A stretch of DNA of 48,136 bases, taken from assembly GCA_003486385.1 (NCBI GenBank), contig DNFT01000044.1, forward strand, positions 1-48,136. The letters run 5' to 3'. The translations under genes and the position numbers were made by a program. The stretch is from Eubacterium sp. (GTDB lineage: Bacteria; Bacillota; Clostridia; Lachnospirales; Lachnospiraceae). Under the pieces are notes generated by a model that was given only the letters and a program-made list of their open reading frames with translations, made no database searches and was not told the origin of the DNA. Numbering within the stretch: position 1 is the stretch's first letter; the number at the start of each line of letters is the position of its first letter. Below are positions 16,287-25,177 of the stretch, piece after piece.

Positions 16287-19200
16287 ATGATAGTGAATCT
16301 GATAAAGCCGGAGAGAATGTTCAGCCTTACCCTTCCGGGTAAGGTGAAGGGACAGTATTGGATTAAGGATGTCGATAGTGACGGAAATCCACGTCAGCTT
16401 ATAAGCATTGAGGCTGTGGGCGGACAGTGGGTTGTGAAGAGCAATAAGACTGCCGCAGTGCTCAATGCCGATAAGCAGCCTGTTTCAAGCATGCCGATTA
16501 ATCCAAGGGATTTCTTTTATATGCAGATTGATGGTATATCGTATAACCTGTTTTTGTATGCAGAAGCTGTGGATGAGAGCAGACAGGCATTCTGGAAGAT
16601 AATGTCTAAGACACCGGGAACATATGGTGTGGGAAGAAGTGAGGACAATGAGATAGCCTACCCGAATGCATATGTTTCCGCAAGGCATGCACAGCTTGAG
16701 TACGACGGGAATAACTGGTATGTCACCGACATGGGAAGTGCCAATGGAACATATGTGAACAGTTGTCGTATTGCTGAGAAGAGCAGACATTCATTAAAAG
16801 CGGGCGACTATGTATATATTATGGGACTTAAGCTGATTGTCGGACATGGATTTTTTGCAGTGAATAATCCTGACAATTCAGTGGTTATACGCTCGGACAA
16901 GCTTGTAAAATACACGCCTCAGTACAGGGAGGACAATAATGCCGAGCTCGAGGAGCCTAAGAAGGAGTATTTCTTCCGTTCACCGAGACTGTATAGGGAG
17001 GTTGAGCATCAGGTATTCAAGCTTGATGCTCCGCCTCAGCCGGCAAGACAGGACACGGTTCCCATGGCGCTTATGCTCGGCCCGTCGATTACGATGGGTA
17101 TGACATCCATGAGCACAGGTATTCTCTCTGCGGTAAATGTTCTGTCAAGCGGAGGCGCAATTACACAGGCACTTCCGACAATAATGATGTCCGGCAGCAT
17201 GCTGCTCGGAACGGTATTGTGGCCTGTACTTACTAAAAAATATGAGAAAAAACAGGCTATCATAAATGAAGCAAAGCGTCAAGGGAAGTATCTCGAATAC
17301 CTTGACGGTGTGCGTGACAGCATAATGAGGACATGCAGGGAACAGGAGGACATTCTTCGTGAGAACAATATCACCCCTGAGGAGTGTGCCAAAAGAGTAC
17401 TTGAATGTCAGTCAAGTCTGTGGGAGAGGATGAGAACGCAGAGTGATTTCCTTAATCTGAGACTTGGAATCGGAACACTTCCGATGGATGGTGAGCTGGA
17501 TTTCCCGGATAAGAGATTTTCGATGGAAGATGACAACCTTCAGGCTGCAATGCTTGCACTTGGCAAGGAGGGCAAGCTTCTTAAGGGGGTACCTGTTACG
17601 GTATCTCTGCTTAAGAACAATATAGTGGGAATATACGGAAGTCAGGTGGAGACAGATGCACTTTTAAGAACGCTTATTATTCAGCTCATAGCTCTCCACA
17701 GCTATGATGAGCTCAAGATAATGCTGCTGACTGGTGAGAAGGATGTACATAATTGGGAATTCATACGACCGATACGGCATTTTTGGAACGATGACAGAAG
17801 CATGAGATTCTTTGCTGCATCGGAGGATGAGGTTAAGGAACTGTCACAGTATATAGAGAATAATGTGCTTCAGGCGGATGCAACGAAGTCAGAGCCATAT
17901 TATGTCATTATCTGCACCGATAAGAAGCTCTATGAGAAGAGTAGTACACTGCAGAAGCTGATACAGAGTGAGGCTGATGGAAGCTTCAGCGTAATATTTG
18001 CCGAGAAGGAGCTTAAGCTGCTGCCGAAGGAGACCAAGCTTGTGATAGCGGCTGACGGCGGTGACAGCAGAATATATGACCGTGAAGACAATACTGGAAA
18101 ATATGTAGGATTCAGACATGACAGCTTTGACACGGCAGTGCTCGACAAGGTATCACAAAGGATTGCTGATATTGAGCTTGATGAGCAGAGAACGGCATAT
18201 GCAATGCCTGATATGCTCACATTTTTGGAAATGTTCAATGTAAGTAAGATAGAGCACCTCAATTCACTTACAAGGTGGAAGGAGAATAACCCTATTATTT
18301 CACTAAAGACACCTGTTGGGATTGATGAGAACGGGGAGACCTTCAATCTTGACCTGCATGAGAAGTTCCATGGACCTCATGGACTTGTTGCAGGTATGAC
18401 AGGTTCGGGTAAGTCGGAGTTCATCATCACATACATACTTTCGCTTGCAGTCAACTATCACCCTGATGAGGTTGCATTCGTGCTAATAGATTACAAGGGC
18501 GGCGGAATGACAGGAGCCTTCGAGGATACGGACAGGGGAATCAAGCTTCCTCATCTTGCAGGAACAATAACCAATCTTGACGGCTCCGAGGTCAAGCGTT
18601 CACTTGTATCAATTCAGAGTGAGCTGAGGAGAAGACAGGCAATATTTAACGAGGCGAGAAAGATATCCAACGAAGGAACGATGGATATATACAAGTACCA
18701 GCAGCTATACAGGGACAAGCTTGTGAGTGAACCTGTTCCACATTTGTTCATAATATCGGATGAGTTTGCTGAGCTTAAGGCGCAGCAGCCGGAATTCATG
18801 CAGCAGCTTATCAGTGCGGCTCGAATCGGACGAAGCCTTGGTGTGCATCTCATTCTTGCCACACAGAAGCCGAGCGGTGTTGTTGATGACCAGATATGGA
18901 GCAACAGCAAGTTCAGGGTATGTCTTAAGGTTCAGGATAAGTCCGACAGTCAGGAGATGATTAAGCGTCCGGATGCGGCAGCACTTACACAGACCGGAAG
19001 ATTCTATCTTCAGGTTGGCTATGATGAACTGTTTGCACTCGGACAGTCGGCATGGTGCGGTGCAGAATATGTTCCGACGGAGACCGTGGAAAGGTCAATC
19101 GACAGAAGTGTTCAGGTAATAGACAATCTCGGAAGAGTCGTTATGAACGTGAAGCCTCAGAAAAAGAAGGACAACGGCTCCAAGGTAAAGCAGCTTGTCT

Positions 19201-20849
19201 CGATAGTCAGATATCTGTCGGAGCTTGCTAAGGAAGAGAATATATCGGTGAGACCGCTGTGGCTTCCGCCTCTTAAGAAGGATATGTACATAGATGAGCT
19301 TGAGGACAGGTATGGCTATACAACGTGTGGAAATATACTGGAGCCTGTCATAGGTGAATATGACGACCCATTCAACCAAAAGCAGGGTATACTCACGGTT
19401 CCGTTGAGCAGGGAAGGAAACTGCCTTGTGTACGGTTCGGCAGGAAATGGAAAGACGACGTTCGTTACAACGCTGTGCTATTCGCTTATAAGACATCACA
19501 GTGCGGATGAGGTCAATCTGTATATTATGGATTTTGGCTCTGAGACACTCAAGGTGTTCGAGAAAGCACCTCAGGTAGGCGGAGTCGTACTGTCGGCGGA
19601 TGAGGAGAAGCTTACTAATCTTTTAAAGCTGCTCAATCGTGAGATTGAGACAAGAAAGGCACTGTTCGCGGAATATGGCGGTGACTATGCGGGATACTGT
19701 AAGAACAGCGGCAGCACACTTCCGAATATTGTTGTGATTCTTAACAACTATTCAGGCTTTGCCGAGCAATATGAGGATATGCAGGAGGTCTTTGAGCTTA
19801 TAACAAGAGACTGCGTGAAGTTCGGAATATACTTCGTGGTTACGGCAGGAAGCACCAACGCCATAAGATATAAGCTTTTACAGAACTTTAAGATGATATA
19901 TACGATGCAGTTGAATGATGCCACGGATTATCCGGTTATCATGGGAAAGACGGACGGGCTTGTCCCTTCAAAGTACAAGGGAAGAGGACTTGTGCTGCTT
20001 GACAGGGTATATGAATTCCAGACGGCGTACTGTATCAGGTCGGAGGAGATGCAGGAGGCTCTGAGGCTGTATGTCAGAGAGCTTAGTGACAAGGCTGTCG
20101 TGTACGCAAGACCTATTCCGATGCTTCCGGATAGAGTTGATGCAGGATACTTTGCCGGCAGCGGCTATTCGCTTAAGAGCCTTCCGGTTGGTGTTGTCAG
20201 AAGAACACTTAAGCCGGCTGTTGTCAATATCGAGAGCAGGGTAATGTATACGATTACGGCACAGGAAATGTATGATACGGTACCGTTTGCCGAGGAGCTT
20301 ATTAAGTTGTTGTCAGACGTGTGCAGGGTAAGAGTATTTGACGCAGAGAAGCTCTGTAATGTGGAGGCGGAAGGTGTTGAGGTCATCACGGGAAATTATG
20401 AGCAGTATGTGAGGGAGCTGTTTTCCGAGATGGTTGAACGCAACAACGTCTATAAGGATTCAGGGCTTGAACAGAGTGTTCTTGAGAAATATGAGACTGT
20501 CGTATATGTTATGGTTGGTCTTAATAAGCTGTTTTCCAAGCTGGGTGATGATGCGAAGGATAAGCTTCGGGTACTCATGGAGAAGGCTGAGGCTGAATAT
20601 AAGCTGCATATAATCGCAGTCGATACGGCAGCGGGGATCGGCACATATATGTATGACGGCTGGTACAGACGGCAGCTTAATGGAGCTGACGGAGTGTGGA
20701 TAGGCGATGGAATAGCAGACCAGAACATATACAGGATAAGCAAGCTGACCTCAGACCTGTATGCGGAGGTTGAGGAGGGCTTCGGCTACTTCGTATATCG
20801 CGGCAGAACAGAGCTTGTCAAGCTTATCTCATCGACGGAGGAGGCATAG
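16287..20849 (+). CDS. essC: Type VII secretion ATPase, EssC/YukB-like, with N-terminal FHA domain
   Basis: The 1520-residue protein is the FtsK/SpoIIIE-type motor of WXG100 secretion. Residues 1-90 form an FHA-like beta domain; residues about 108-185 form a canonical FHA domain (YGVGRSEDNEI, SARHA, SANGTYVN). Two membrane helices follow (about 258-320). FtsK domain 1 has Walker A GMTGSGKS (703-710) and FVLIDYKGGGM as Walker B. Domain 2 has Walker A GSAGNGKT (1050-1057) and LYIMDFG. The last 250 residues match the place of the third, degenerate ATPase of EssC, with no Walker A visible. A canonical phosphopeptide-binding FHA (Arg-Ser-Asn/His residues kept) on this motor suggests direct control by the neighbouring kinases. 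The ATG lies 13 bases after aaaggagg, slightly long spacing. Confidence 0.93.
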   Translation: MIVNLIKPERMFSLTLPGKVKGQYWIKDVDSDGNPRQLISIEAVGGQWVVKSNKTAAVLNADKQPVSSMPINPRDFFYMQIDGISYNLFLYAEAVDESRQAFWKIMSKTPGTYGVGRSEDNEIAYPNAYVSARHAQLEYDGNNWYVTDMGSANGTYVNSCRIAEKSRHSLKAGDYVYIMGLKLIVGHGFFAVNNPDNSVVIRSDKLVKYTPQYREDNNAELEEPKKEYFFRSPRLYREVEHQVFKLDAPPQPARQDTVPMALMLGPSITMGMTSMSTGILSAVNVLSSGGAITQALPTIMMSGSMLLGTVLWPVLTKKYEKKQAIINEAKRQGKYLEYLDGVRDSIMRTCREQEDILRENNITPEECAKRVLECQSSLWERMRTQSDFLNLRLGIGTLPMDGELDFPDKRFSMEDDNLQAAMLALGKEGKLLKGVPVTVSLLKNNIVGIYGSQVETDALLRTLIIQLIALHSYDELKIMLLTGEKDVHNWEFIRPIRHFWNDDRSMRFFAASEDEVKELSQYIENNVLQADATKSEPYYVIICTDKKLYEKSSTLQKLIQSEADGSFSVIFAEKELKLLPKETKLVIAADGGDSRIYDREDNTGKYVGFRHDSFDTAVLDKVSQRIADIELDEQRTAYAMPDMLTFLEMFNVSKIEHLNSLTRWKENNPIISLKTPVGIDENGETFNLDLHEKFHGPHGLVAGMTGSGKSEFIITYILSLAVNYHPDEVAFVLIDYKGGGMTGAFEDTDRGIKLPHLAGTITNLDGSEVKRSLVSIQSELRRRQAIFNEARKISNEGTMDIYKYQQLYRDKLVSEPVPHLFIISDEFAELKAQQPEFMQQLISAARIGRSLGVHLILATQKPSGVVDDQIWSNSKFRVCLKVQDKSDSQEMIKRPDAAALTQTGRFYLQVGYDELFALGQSAWCGAEYVPTETVERSIDRSVQVIDNLGRVVMNVKPQKKKDNGSKVKQLVSIVRYLSELAKEENISVRPLWLPPLKKDMYIDELEDRYGYTTCGNILEPVIGEYDDPFNQKQGILTVPLSREGNCLVYGSAGNGKTTFVTTLCYSLIRHHSADEVNLYIMDFGSETLKVFEKAPQVGGVVLSADEEKLTNLLKLLNREIETRKALFAEYGGDYAGYCKNSGSTLPNIVVILNNYSGFAEQYEDMQEVFELITRDCVKFGIYFVVTAGSTNAIRYKLLQNFKMIYTMQLNDATDYPVIMGKTDGLVPSKYKGRGLVLLDRVYEFQTAYCIRSEEMQEALRLYVRELSDKAVVYARPIPMLPDRVDAGYFAGSGYSLKSLPVGVVRRTLKPAVVNIESRVMYTITAQEMYDTVPFAEELIKLLSDVCRVRVFDAEKLCNVEAEGVEVITGNYEQYVRELFSEMVERNNVYKDSGLEQSVLEKYETVVYVMVGLNKLFSKLGDDAKDKLRVLMEKAEAEYKLHIIAVDTAAGIGTYMYDGWYRRQLNGADGVWIGDGIADQNIYRISKLTSDLYAEVEEGFGYFVYRGRTELVKLISSTEEA

Positions 20850-20852
20850 AAG

Positions 20853-21104
20853 ATGGATAAAATATTGGTTCGGATATATGTTCCAGCACTGGAACGCTCA
20901 TTTGATATGCTGTTTCCCGCACTGAGTCAGATGAGGGAGGTATTGGAGCTTGTGGAGAGGGCTGTCACGGAGCTGTCCGACGGACGCTTTATTGCGAGTG
21001 AAGATACGACCTTTTGTTACAGGGACGACGGTTCCATTGTAGATATTAACAAATCAGTATGTGAGCTTGGTATACATAACGGCTCACAACTGATGTTGAT
21101 ATAA
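20853..21104 (+). CDS. YukD/EsaB-like ubiquitin-fold protein
   Basis: The 83-residue protein begins with a beta strand (ILVRIYVP), has a central helix (MREVLELVERAVTEL) and ends in a short hydrophobic strand after a Gly-Ser turn (NGSQLMLI), the pattern of the ubiquitin-like YukD/EsaB family. These cytoplasmic proteins are standard companions of EssC in Firmicutes type VII systems. It starts three bases after the EssC stop codon, with the ribosome binding site inside the EssC end (gacggaggagg), so translation is probably coupled. Confidence 0.88.
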   Translation: MDKILVRIYVPALERSFDMLFPALSQMREVLELVERAVTELSDGRFIASEDTTFCYRDDGSIVDINKSVCELGIHNGSQLMLI

Positions 21105-21127
21105 ATTAACCTAAGGAGGTAATTAAC

Positions 21128-21430
21128 ATGGCAAGAGTAATTCAGGTTACACCTGAGTATCTTGAGACTGCAGCAGGCAAGATTGAAGGACTTGCGGCTG
21201 ATTACAAGGCTCAGTATGATGCACTTTATCAGGAGACAGGTGCGCTGGCAGCTACATACAGCGGCAAGGATTATAAGGCATTCACCGACCAGATTGCAGG
21301 GTTCAAGGATGACTTCGAGAAGATGAAGACGCTTATGCTCAACTATGCGGATTTCTTAAGAAAGAGTGCAAGAACATACCGCAATACACAGGACACTGTT
21401 ACTGCTGAGGCAAAGAAGCTTGTAAATTAA
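21128..21430 (+). CDS. WXG100-family protein with YSG in place of WxG
   Basis: The 100-residue, all-helical protein has the length and helix-turn-helix hairpin layout of ESAT-6/EsxA proteins. The central turn reads ATYSGKDYKAF, with Tyr replacing the usual Trp. It ends with AEAKKLVN and has no cleavable signal. WXG100 proteins are the substrates and structural partners of the EssC motor and usually pair with a second member, here the next gene. The ribosome binding site is the strongest in the window (aaggaggt, seven bases before ATG), consistent with high expression. Confidence 0.9.
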   Translation: MARVIQVTPEYLETAAGKIEGLAADYKAQYDALYQETGALAATYSGKDYKAFTDQIAGFKDDFEKMKTLMLNYADFLRKSARTYRNTQDTVTAEAKKLVN

Positions 21431-21443
21431 GGAGGGAAACATC

Positions 21444-21743
21444 ATGGCAGATGAGATTAAGGTATCGACCCAAGTGCTGCTTGATACGGCAGAGAAGGTT
21501 CGCACAATCAATACTACAATGGACGGAAAGCTCGCTGACATCAACAAGACGATGAATGACTTGGAATCCACATGGAGAAGTGATGCGGCAACAGATATAA
21601 GAGCAGCAATGAATGCGCTTAAGCCGAGATTCGAGGAGTATAAGACGGTAGTTGAATCGTATGCAAAGTTCCTTGTTAATACGGCACAGAGCTACGATGT
21701 AACCGAGACATCCATACAGAATAATGCAGGTGCATTTAAGTAA
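21444..21743 (+). CDS. WXG100-family protein
   Basis: The 99-residue helical protein has the central turn STWRSDAATDI, keeping Trp but with Ser instead of Gly. Together with the preceding protein, which keeps Gly but lost Trp, it may make a heterodimer of the EsxA/EsxB kind (inference). It starts 13 bases downstream with a strong aaggaggg site. A perfect 15-base-pair hairpin follows its stop codon. The C-terminal helix includes a Y-x(n) stretch (YDVTETSI) reminiscent of ESX secretion signals, though the exact YxxxD/E spacing is Tyr-Asp-Val-Thr-Glu, which fits. Confidence 0.9.
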   Translation: MADEIKVSTQVLLDTAEKVRTINTTMDGKLADINKTMNDLESTWRSDAATDIRAAMNALKPRFEEYKTVVESYAKFLVNTAQSYDVTETSIQNNAGAFK

Positions 21744-21755
21744 GGCTGTGATAAC

Positions 21756-21790
21756 TTCATGCGGCAGACAAAAAATGTCTGCTGCATGAA
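21756..21790 (+). other. Stable intercistronic RNA hairpin after the WXG100 pair
   Basis: Arms 21756-21770 and 21776-21790 pair completely over 15 bases (one G-U) around an AAAAA loop. No T run follows, so it is not a standard terminator. It probably protects the 3' end of a processed WXG100 message or causes partial read-through control, giving more WXG100 than downstream products. Structure is seen; role is inferred. Confidence 0.75.
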
Positions 21791-21831
21791 ATTGATGACT
21801 AATAATGATAAAGCTTGGAGGAACATAACTT

Positions 21832-24165
21832 ATGAAGAGAATATTATCTTTTATGCTGATAATGACGATTACACTGTCTTCGATACTTTCGCTTGGAGGC
21901 TGTTCGTCCAAGAAGCAGAGTACATTATCATTGGGAGAATGGCTTGTCATGCTGAATTCTTCTTTTGGTATGGACAGCTACAATTCGGATACACCGTACT
22001 TTGATAATGTATCTGAAAGCAATATATATTTTGATGCCGTTCAGATTGCGGTGGAGTGGGATGTAATAGATACGACACAGAAAATAGATGTCAACAAGGC
22101 ACTCACATGGTGTGATGCGCTTATGACACTTGTAAATGCGAGTGTATTCAGGGCTTATACAATGACCTCTGAGGAGAAGCTCGATTATGCACTGGCTAAC
22201 TTCGATTGTAAAATAGACAAAAAGAAGGTAAATAACATTATTGAACCATATGATGCGGTTGCATTGCTTACACAGGTTCAGCAGAAATGGACGAACCGCA
22301 CATATGATACACCGATAGAGGAAGTTAAGTTCGCTGACAGTGTAAAAGAACTTACTGATGTTACAGACTATAAGATTGAAAATAATACAGTTGTGCTTCG
22401 CAAGGAGGAAGCCGGAGACATTGCTGCCGGGGATGTGTATGTTATTAACGGAGAGGATGGCTTACAGGCATTCAAGGCAGAGAAGGTTACGGAGCAGGAC
22501 GGAAATATATATATTGAGAACAGCGATGAGGACCTGTTCATAACGGATGTGGTTGAGAATATGCTGGTTCAGGAGACAATCATTCCAGATGAGAGCAATA
22601 TGGCTCTCTATGATGTTTATGGCAACAGGATTGGCGGAAATGAACTCTCAGCATTAGATTATAAAGCATCGGATACAGGTGCCAGACTTGCATCGGCAAT
22701 GGGAAACGTGGGAACAATAAATGCTTTGAGTCTTCCTAGGGATACTACAAAATTCCAGTATGATGACTATGAAATAGAGCTTGGTTATAAATTTGATGAT
22801 GGTTTAAATGTAAGTGCCAAGATTAGTGATAAGAGCACTAATTTTACTTATTCGTTTGATATTTCGGATATAAAGGCTACTCCGGAGGTTGATATATCCT
22901 TCTTTAAAATTAAATCAGCTTCGTTAAAGTTAGATTACAAGACAAATTCTACCTTTACTGTTGACCCACCAAGTACAGATATTGTGGATTTGGTGGCGGC
23001 ACCATATAACAATGGAAATGGTAAAGGTCTGACTAATATTTTAAAGAGCACAGTAAAAAAGTCGAGTTCTAAAGGTGCTAAGACAATAAAGATAGGTTCA
23101 TTACAGCTTAATGGTGCAGATCCCGTCAGAGTATGCATTGACATCAGCATCAAGGTTTCGGTTGATGGCAAGCTTACACTGGTTTTATCTACTGTTAATA
23201 CTAAGGGAGTCGAATACAAAAATGGTAATATACGATTTATAAATGAAGAGACACGGGATAGGAATATAAGTGTTGAAGCAAAGATTGAATCAACCATGTC
23301 AGTCGGCATGGGCCTTTATTGCGTGGGATTAAAAAAGCGATTAATTGGTGCTGATATTATTTTTGGAGTTGGTGCTAAGGCAAGTGGCAAGGTAAACCTT
23401 GTAGATCCTGAAAATCATCTTATAGAGATGGTGAAGGATGATGAATATACGACAAATGCGGATGCAGCCCTGCTGCAAAAAGTAATTACAACTACGGCAG
23501 AGATAATTTCGGATATTGCAAAATCGCAGGGAGGAAGTTATACGGCTGGTGATAATGAAGTACAGCTTCACCTTGAAATGTGTGCGGACATTATAGGGTA
23601 TGGAATTTTAAAAATTGAACTGGGCAATGATTCGCAGATATGTAAATTATTTGGAATATCTGGAAAATCATATACATTTTTAGAGGAAAATAATTCAACA
23701 TTCTACCATGCACACATAGAAGATTTCAAGTTCGCCGAGGGCTTTGCTAACGCGGTATGGGGAAGTGATGCGCGTAAGCTTGATTTGTGTACAAAGAAGT
23801 TTAAACCATTTGACGAAGCTGATGAGGAAGAGAGTGAGACAGCGGAGGATGAAAGCATACAGAGTGATGACGGTACAATCATTGAAGGAAAGTACATTTC
23901 ATTGTCACAGCTTGGTGTCTCATTATCACAGGGAGAACAGTACACGGTAGGCATAGAGACACTTCCTGAGGGCTATTCCATTGCGGATGTGAAGTATTCG
24001 GTACAGGATACCTCGGTTGCCACGGTTAATTCTAACGGATTGGTTACGGCGATAGCAGAGGGAAGCACGATGCTTGTAGTCTATATTGAAGGAACGGAAT
24101 ATAAGGCTTATCAGGCGATAATGATTATTAATCCGGATACGGTTACAATGTCTCCGCTGATGTAA
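21832..24165 (+). CDS. Large surface lipoprotein with SLH-like start and BIG2 end
   Basis: The 777-residue protein has a lipoprotein signal peptide with lipobox LGGC (Cys24). Residues about 45-130 (YFDNV ... AVQIAVEWDVI ... ALTWCDALMTLVNA) resemble an S-layer-homology-type unit. The centre (about 300-625) is unrecognised and beta-rich. An acidic Glu/Asp linker leads to a C-terminal BIG2 Ig-like domain (SVQDTSVATVNSNGLVTA). DNA from about 22720 to 23720 is clearly more AT-rich than both flanks, so the central domain may have been exchanged while the ends were kept. It follows the WXG100 genes and is likely an envelope component or a variable displayed protein of the system. No enzyme motif is seen. 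Confidence 0.75.
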   Translation: MKRILSFMLIMTITLSSILSLGGCSSKKQSTLSLGEWLVMLNSSFGMDSYNSDTPYFDNVSESNIYFDAVQIAVEWDVIDTTQKIDVNKALTWCDALMTLVNASVFRAYTMTSEEKLDYALANFDCKIDKKKVNNIIEPYDAVALLTQVQQKWTNRTYDTPIEEVKFADSVKELTDVTDYKIENNTVVLRKEEAGDIAAGDVYVINGEDGLQAFKAEKVTEQDGNIYIENSDEDLFITDVVENMLVQETIIPDESNMALYDVYGNRIGGNELSALDYKASDTGARLASAMGNVGTINALSLPRDTTKFQYDDYEIELGYKFDDGLNVSAKISDKSTNFTYSFDISDIKATPEVDISFFKIKSASLKLDYKTNSTFTVDPPSTDIVDLVAAPYNNGNGKGLTNILKSTVKKSSSKGAKTIKIGSLQLNGADPVRVCIDISIKVSVDGKLTLVLSTVNTKGVEYKNGNIRFINEETRDRNISVEAKIESTMSVGMGLYCVGLKKRLIGADIIFGVGAKASGKVNLVDPENHLIEMVKDDEYTTNADAALLQKVITTTAEIISDIAKSQGGSYTAGDNEVQLHLEMCADIIGYGILKIELGNDSQICKLFGISGKSYTFLEENNSTFYHAHIEDFKFAEGFANAVWGSDARKLDLCTKKFKPFDEADEEESETAEDESIQSDDGTIIEGKYISLSQLGVSLSQGEQYTVGIETLPEGYSIADVKYSVQDTSVATVNSNGLVTAIAEGSTMLVVYIEGTEYKAYQAIMIINPDTVTMSPLM

Positions 24166-24221
24166 TGCGGAGCGTATTCTGAATAACAACGTTGCCGTAC
24201 TGTGACGGAATGGAGATTGAC

Positions 24222-25151
24222 ATGGTTAAGTACAAGATGAAGCTTAATAAGCGCACAAGACAGCTGAGTATTAAGGTGAAAAGCCAATATCAGATAAGCG
24301 AGAGGGAGGCATATGCCATAAGTAAGGACGGCATTGACGGCTTATTAAGCTTCGACACGGAATATAATAAATCCTCCTTCAGCTTCATATACGACATGAG
24401 CAAGGTGATTTCCATTGAGGAGTTTTTGTTAAATCCGATAAGCAGGGAGGAATTCATCGATATTATCAGGCAGTGCGTGAGTCTGTTCAAGTTGTTGGAA
24501 CGCAGATATATAAGCAGCAGGATGGCATTATTTTCCGTGAAGTATGTGATGGTTGAGGCGGCTCAAAAGAAGCTGTGGCTAATATGTGTTCCTGTTCAGG
24601 GCTTCGACTCTCAGCTTCCGCTTCGCGGGCTGCTGTCAGATATATGTGCAAAGTGTACTTTGTCGGATGGGGATGGATCAATTATAGAAGAATGTGCGGA
24701 TATAGTCAGGCATGGCGTGAATATGTCAATGTTCGACCTTGAGGAGTTCATAAGAAGGGCGGACGCACAGAAGCCAAGTATCGAAAGATTCGATGCAAAA
24801 GCGGCGGTGCAGCACGAAGGAGTCTATGACCCGTTAAGGAGACAACAGTGTGCAGGCAGCGTAAAGCCTGTTATAACAAGGCTGTCGAACGGGGAGAGGA
24901 TATATATAAGATGTCTGCCATTTACCATCGGGAGAACGGAGGGCGATTATATCATTCCGGAGAATCCGGCAATCAGCAGACGGCATGCGATGATTGTTTT
25001 TCACAATGGCGGATACTATATGCGTGACCTGGATTCTGCTAACCACACTTATGTGGGAGGTAAAGAACTTGGGGCAGGATGCGAGGTGCCTCTGATACAG
25101 GGGGAAAGGCTGAGACTTGCCAATGAAGAGCTTCAATTTAATTTAGAATAA
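24222..25151 (+). CDS. DUF6382-like plus FHA domain protein
   Basis: The 309-residue protein has an N-terminal domain (about 1-190) typical of proteins I recall as DUF6382, always attached to FHA domains in Firmicutes, and a C-terminal FHA domain (about 225-305) with FTIGRTEGD, AISRRHAMI and SANHTYVGG. The FHA Arg, Ser-Arg-Arg-His and Asn positions are kept. No signal peptide or membrane helix. The N-terminal fold vaguely recalls the cytoplasmic pseudokinase-like part of EssB/YukC in arrangement (KLLERRYIS ... LWLICVPVQG), but that is speculation. The start at 24222 follows ggag by six bases; ATG 24210 and TTG 24192 are weaker options. Confidence 0.75.
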   Translation: MVKYKMKLNKRTRQLSIKVKSQYQISEREAYAISKDGIDGLLSFDTEYNKSSFSFIYDMSKVISIEEFLLNPISREEFIDIIRQCVSLFKLLERRYISSRMALFSVKYVMVEAAQKKLWLICVPVQGFDSQLPLRGLLSDICAKCTLSDGDGSIIEECADIVRHGVNMSMFDLEEFIRRADAQKPSIERFDAKAAVQHEGVYDPLRRQQCAGSVKPVITRLSNGERIYIRCLPFTIGRTEGDYIIPENPAISRRHAMIVFHNGGYYMRDLDSANHTYVGGKELGAGCEVPLIQGERLRLANEELQFNLE

Positions 25152-25177
25152 TTATTTATTCCAAGGAGGAATCAGAT

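Noticed and set aside
21399..21950. 183-codon minus-strand frame across the WXG100 gene and hairpin
   Set aside because: It crosses two well supported plus-strand genes and lacks a plausible start site.
24222..25151. Calling the DUF6382-like/FHA protein EssB
   Set aside because: It has no membrane helix and no clear EssB motif; the resemblance is only general, so it was left as a DUF/FHA protein.
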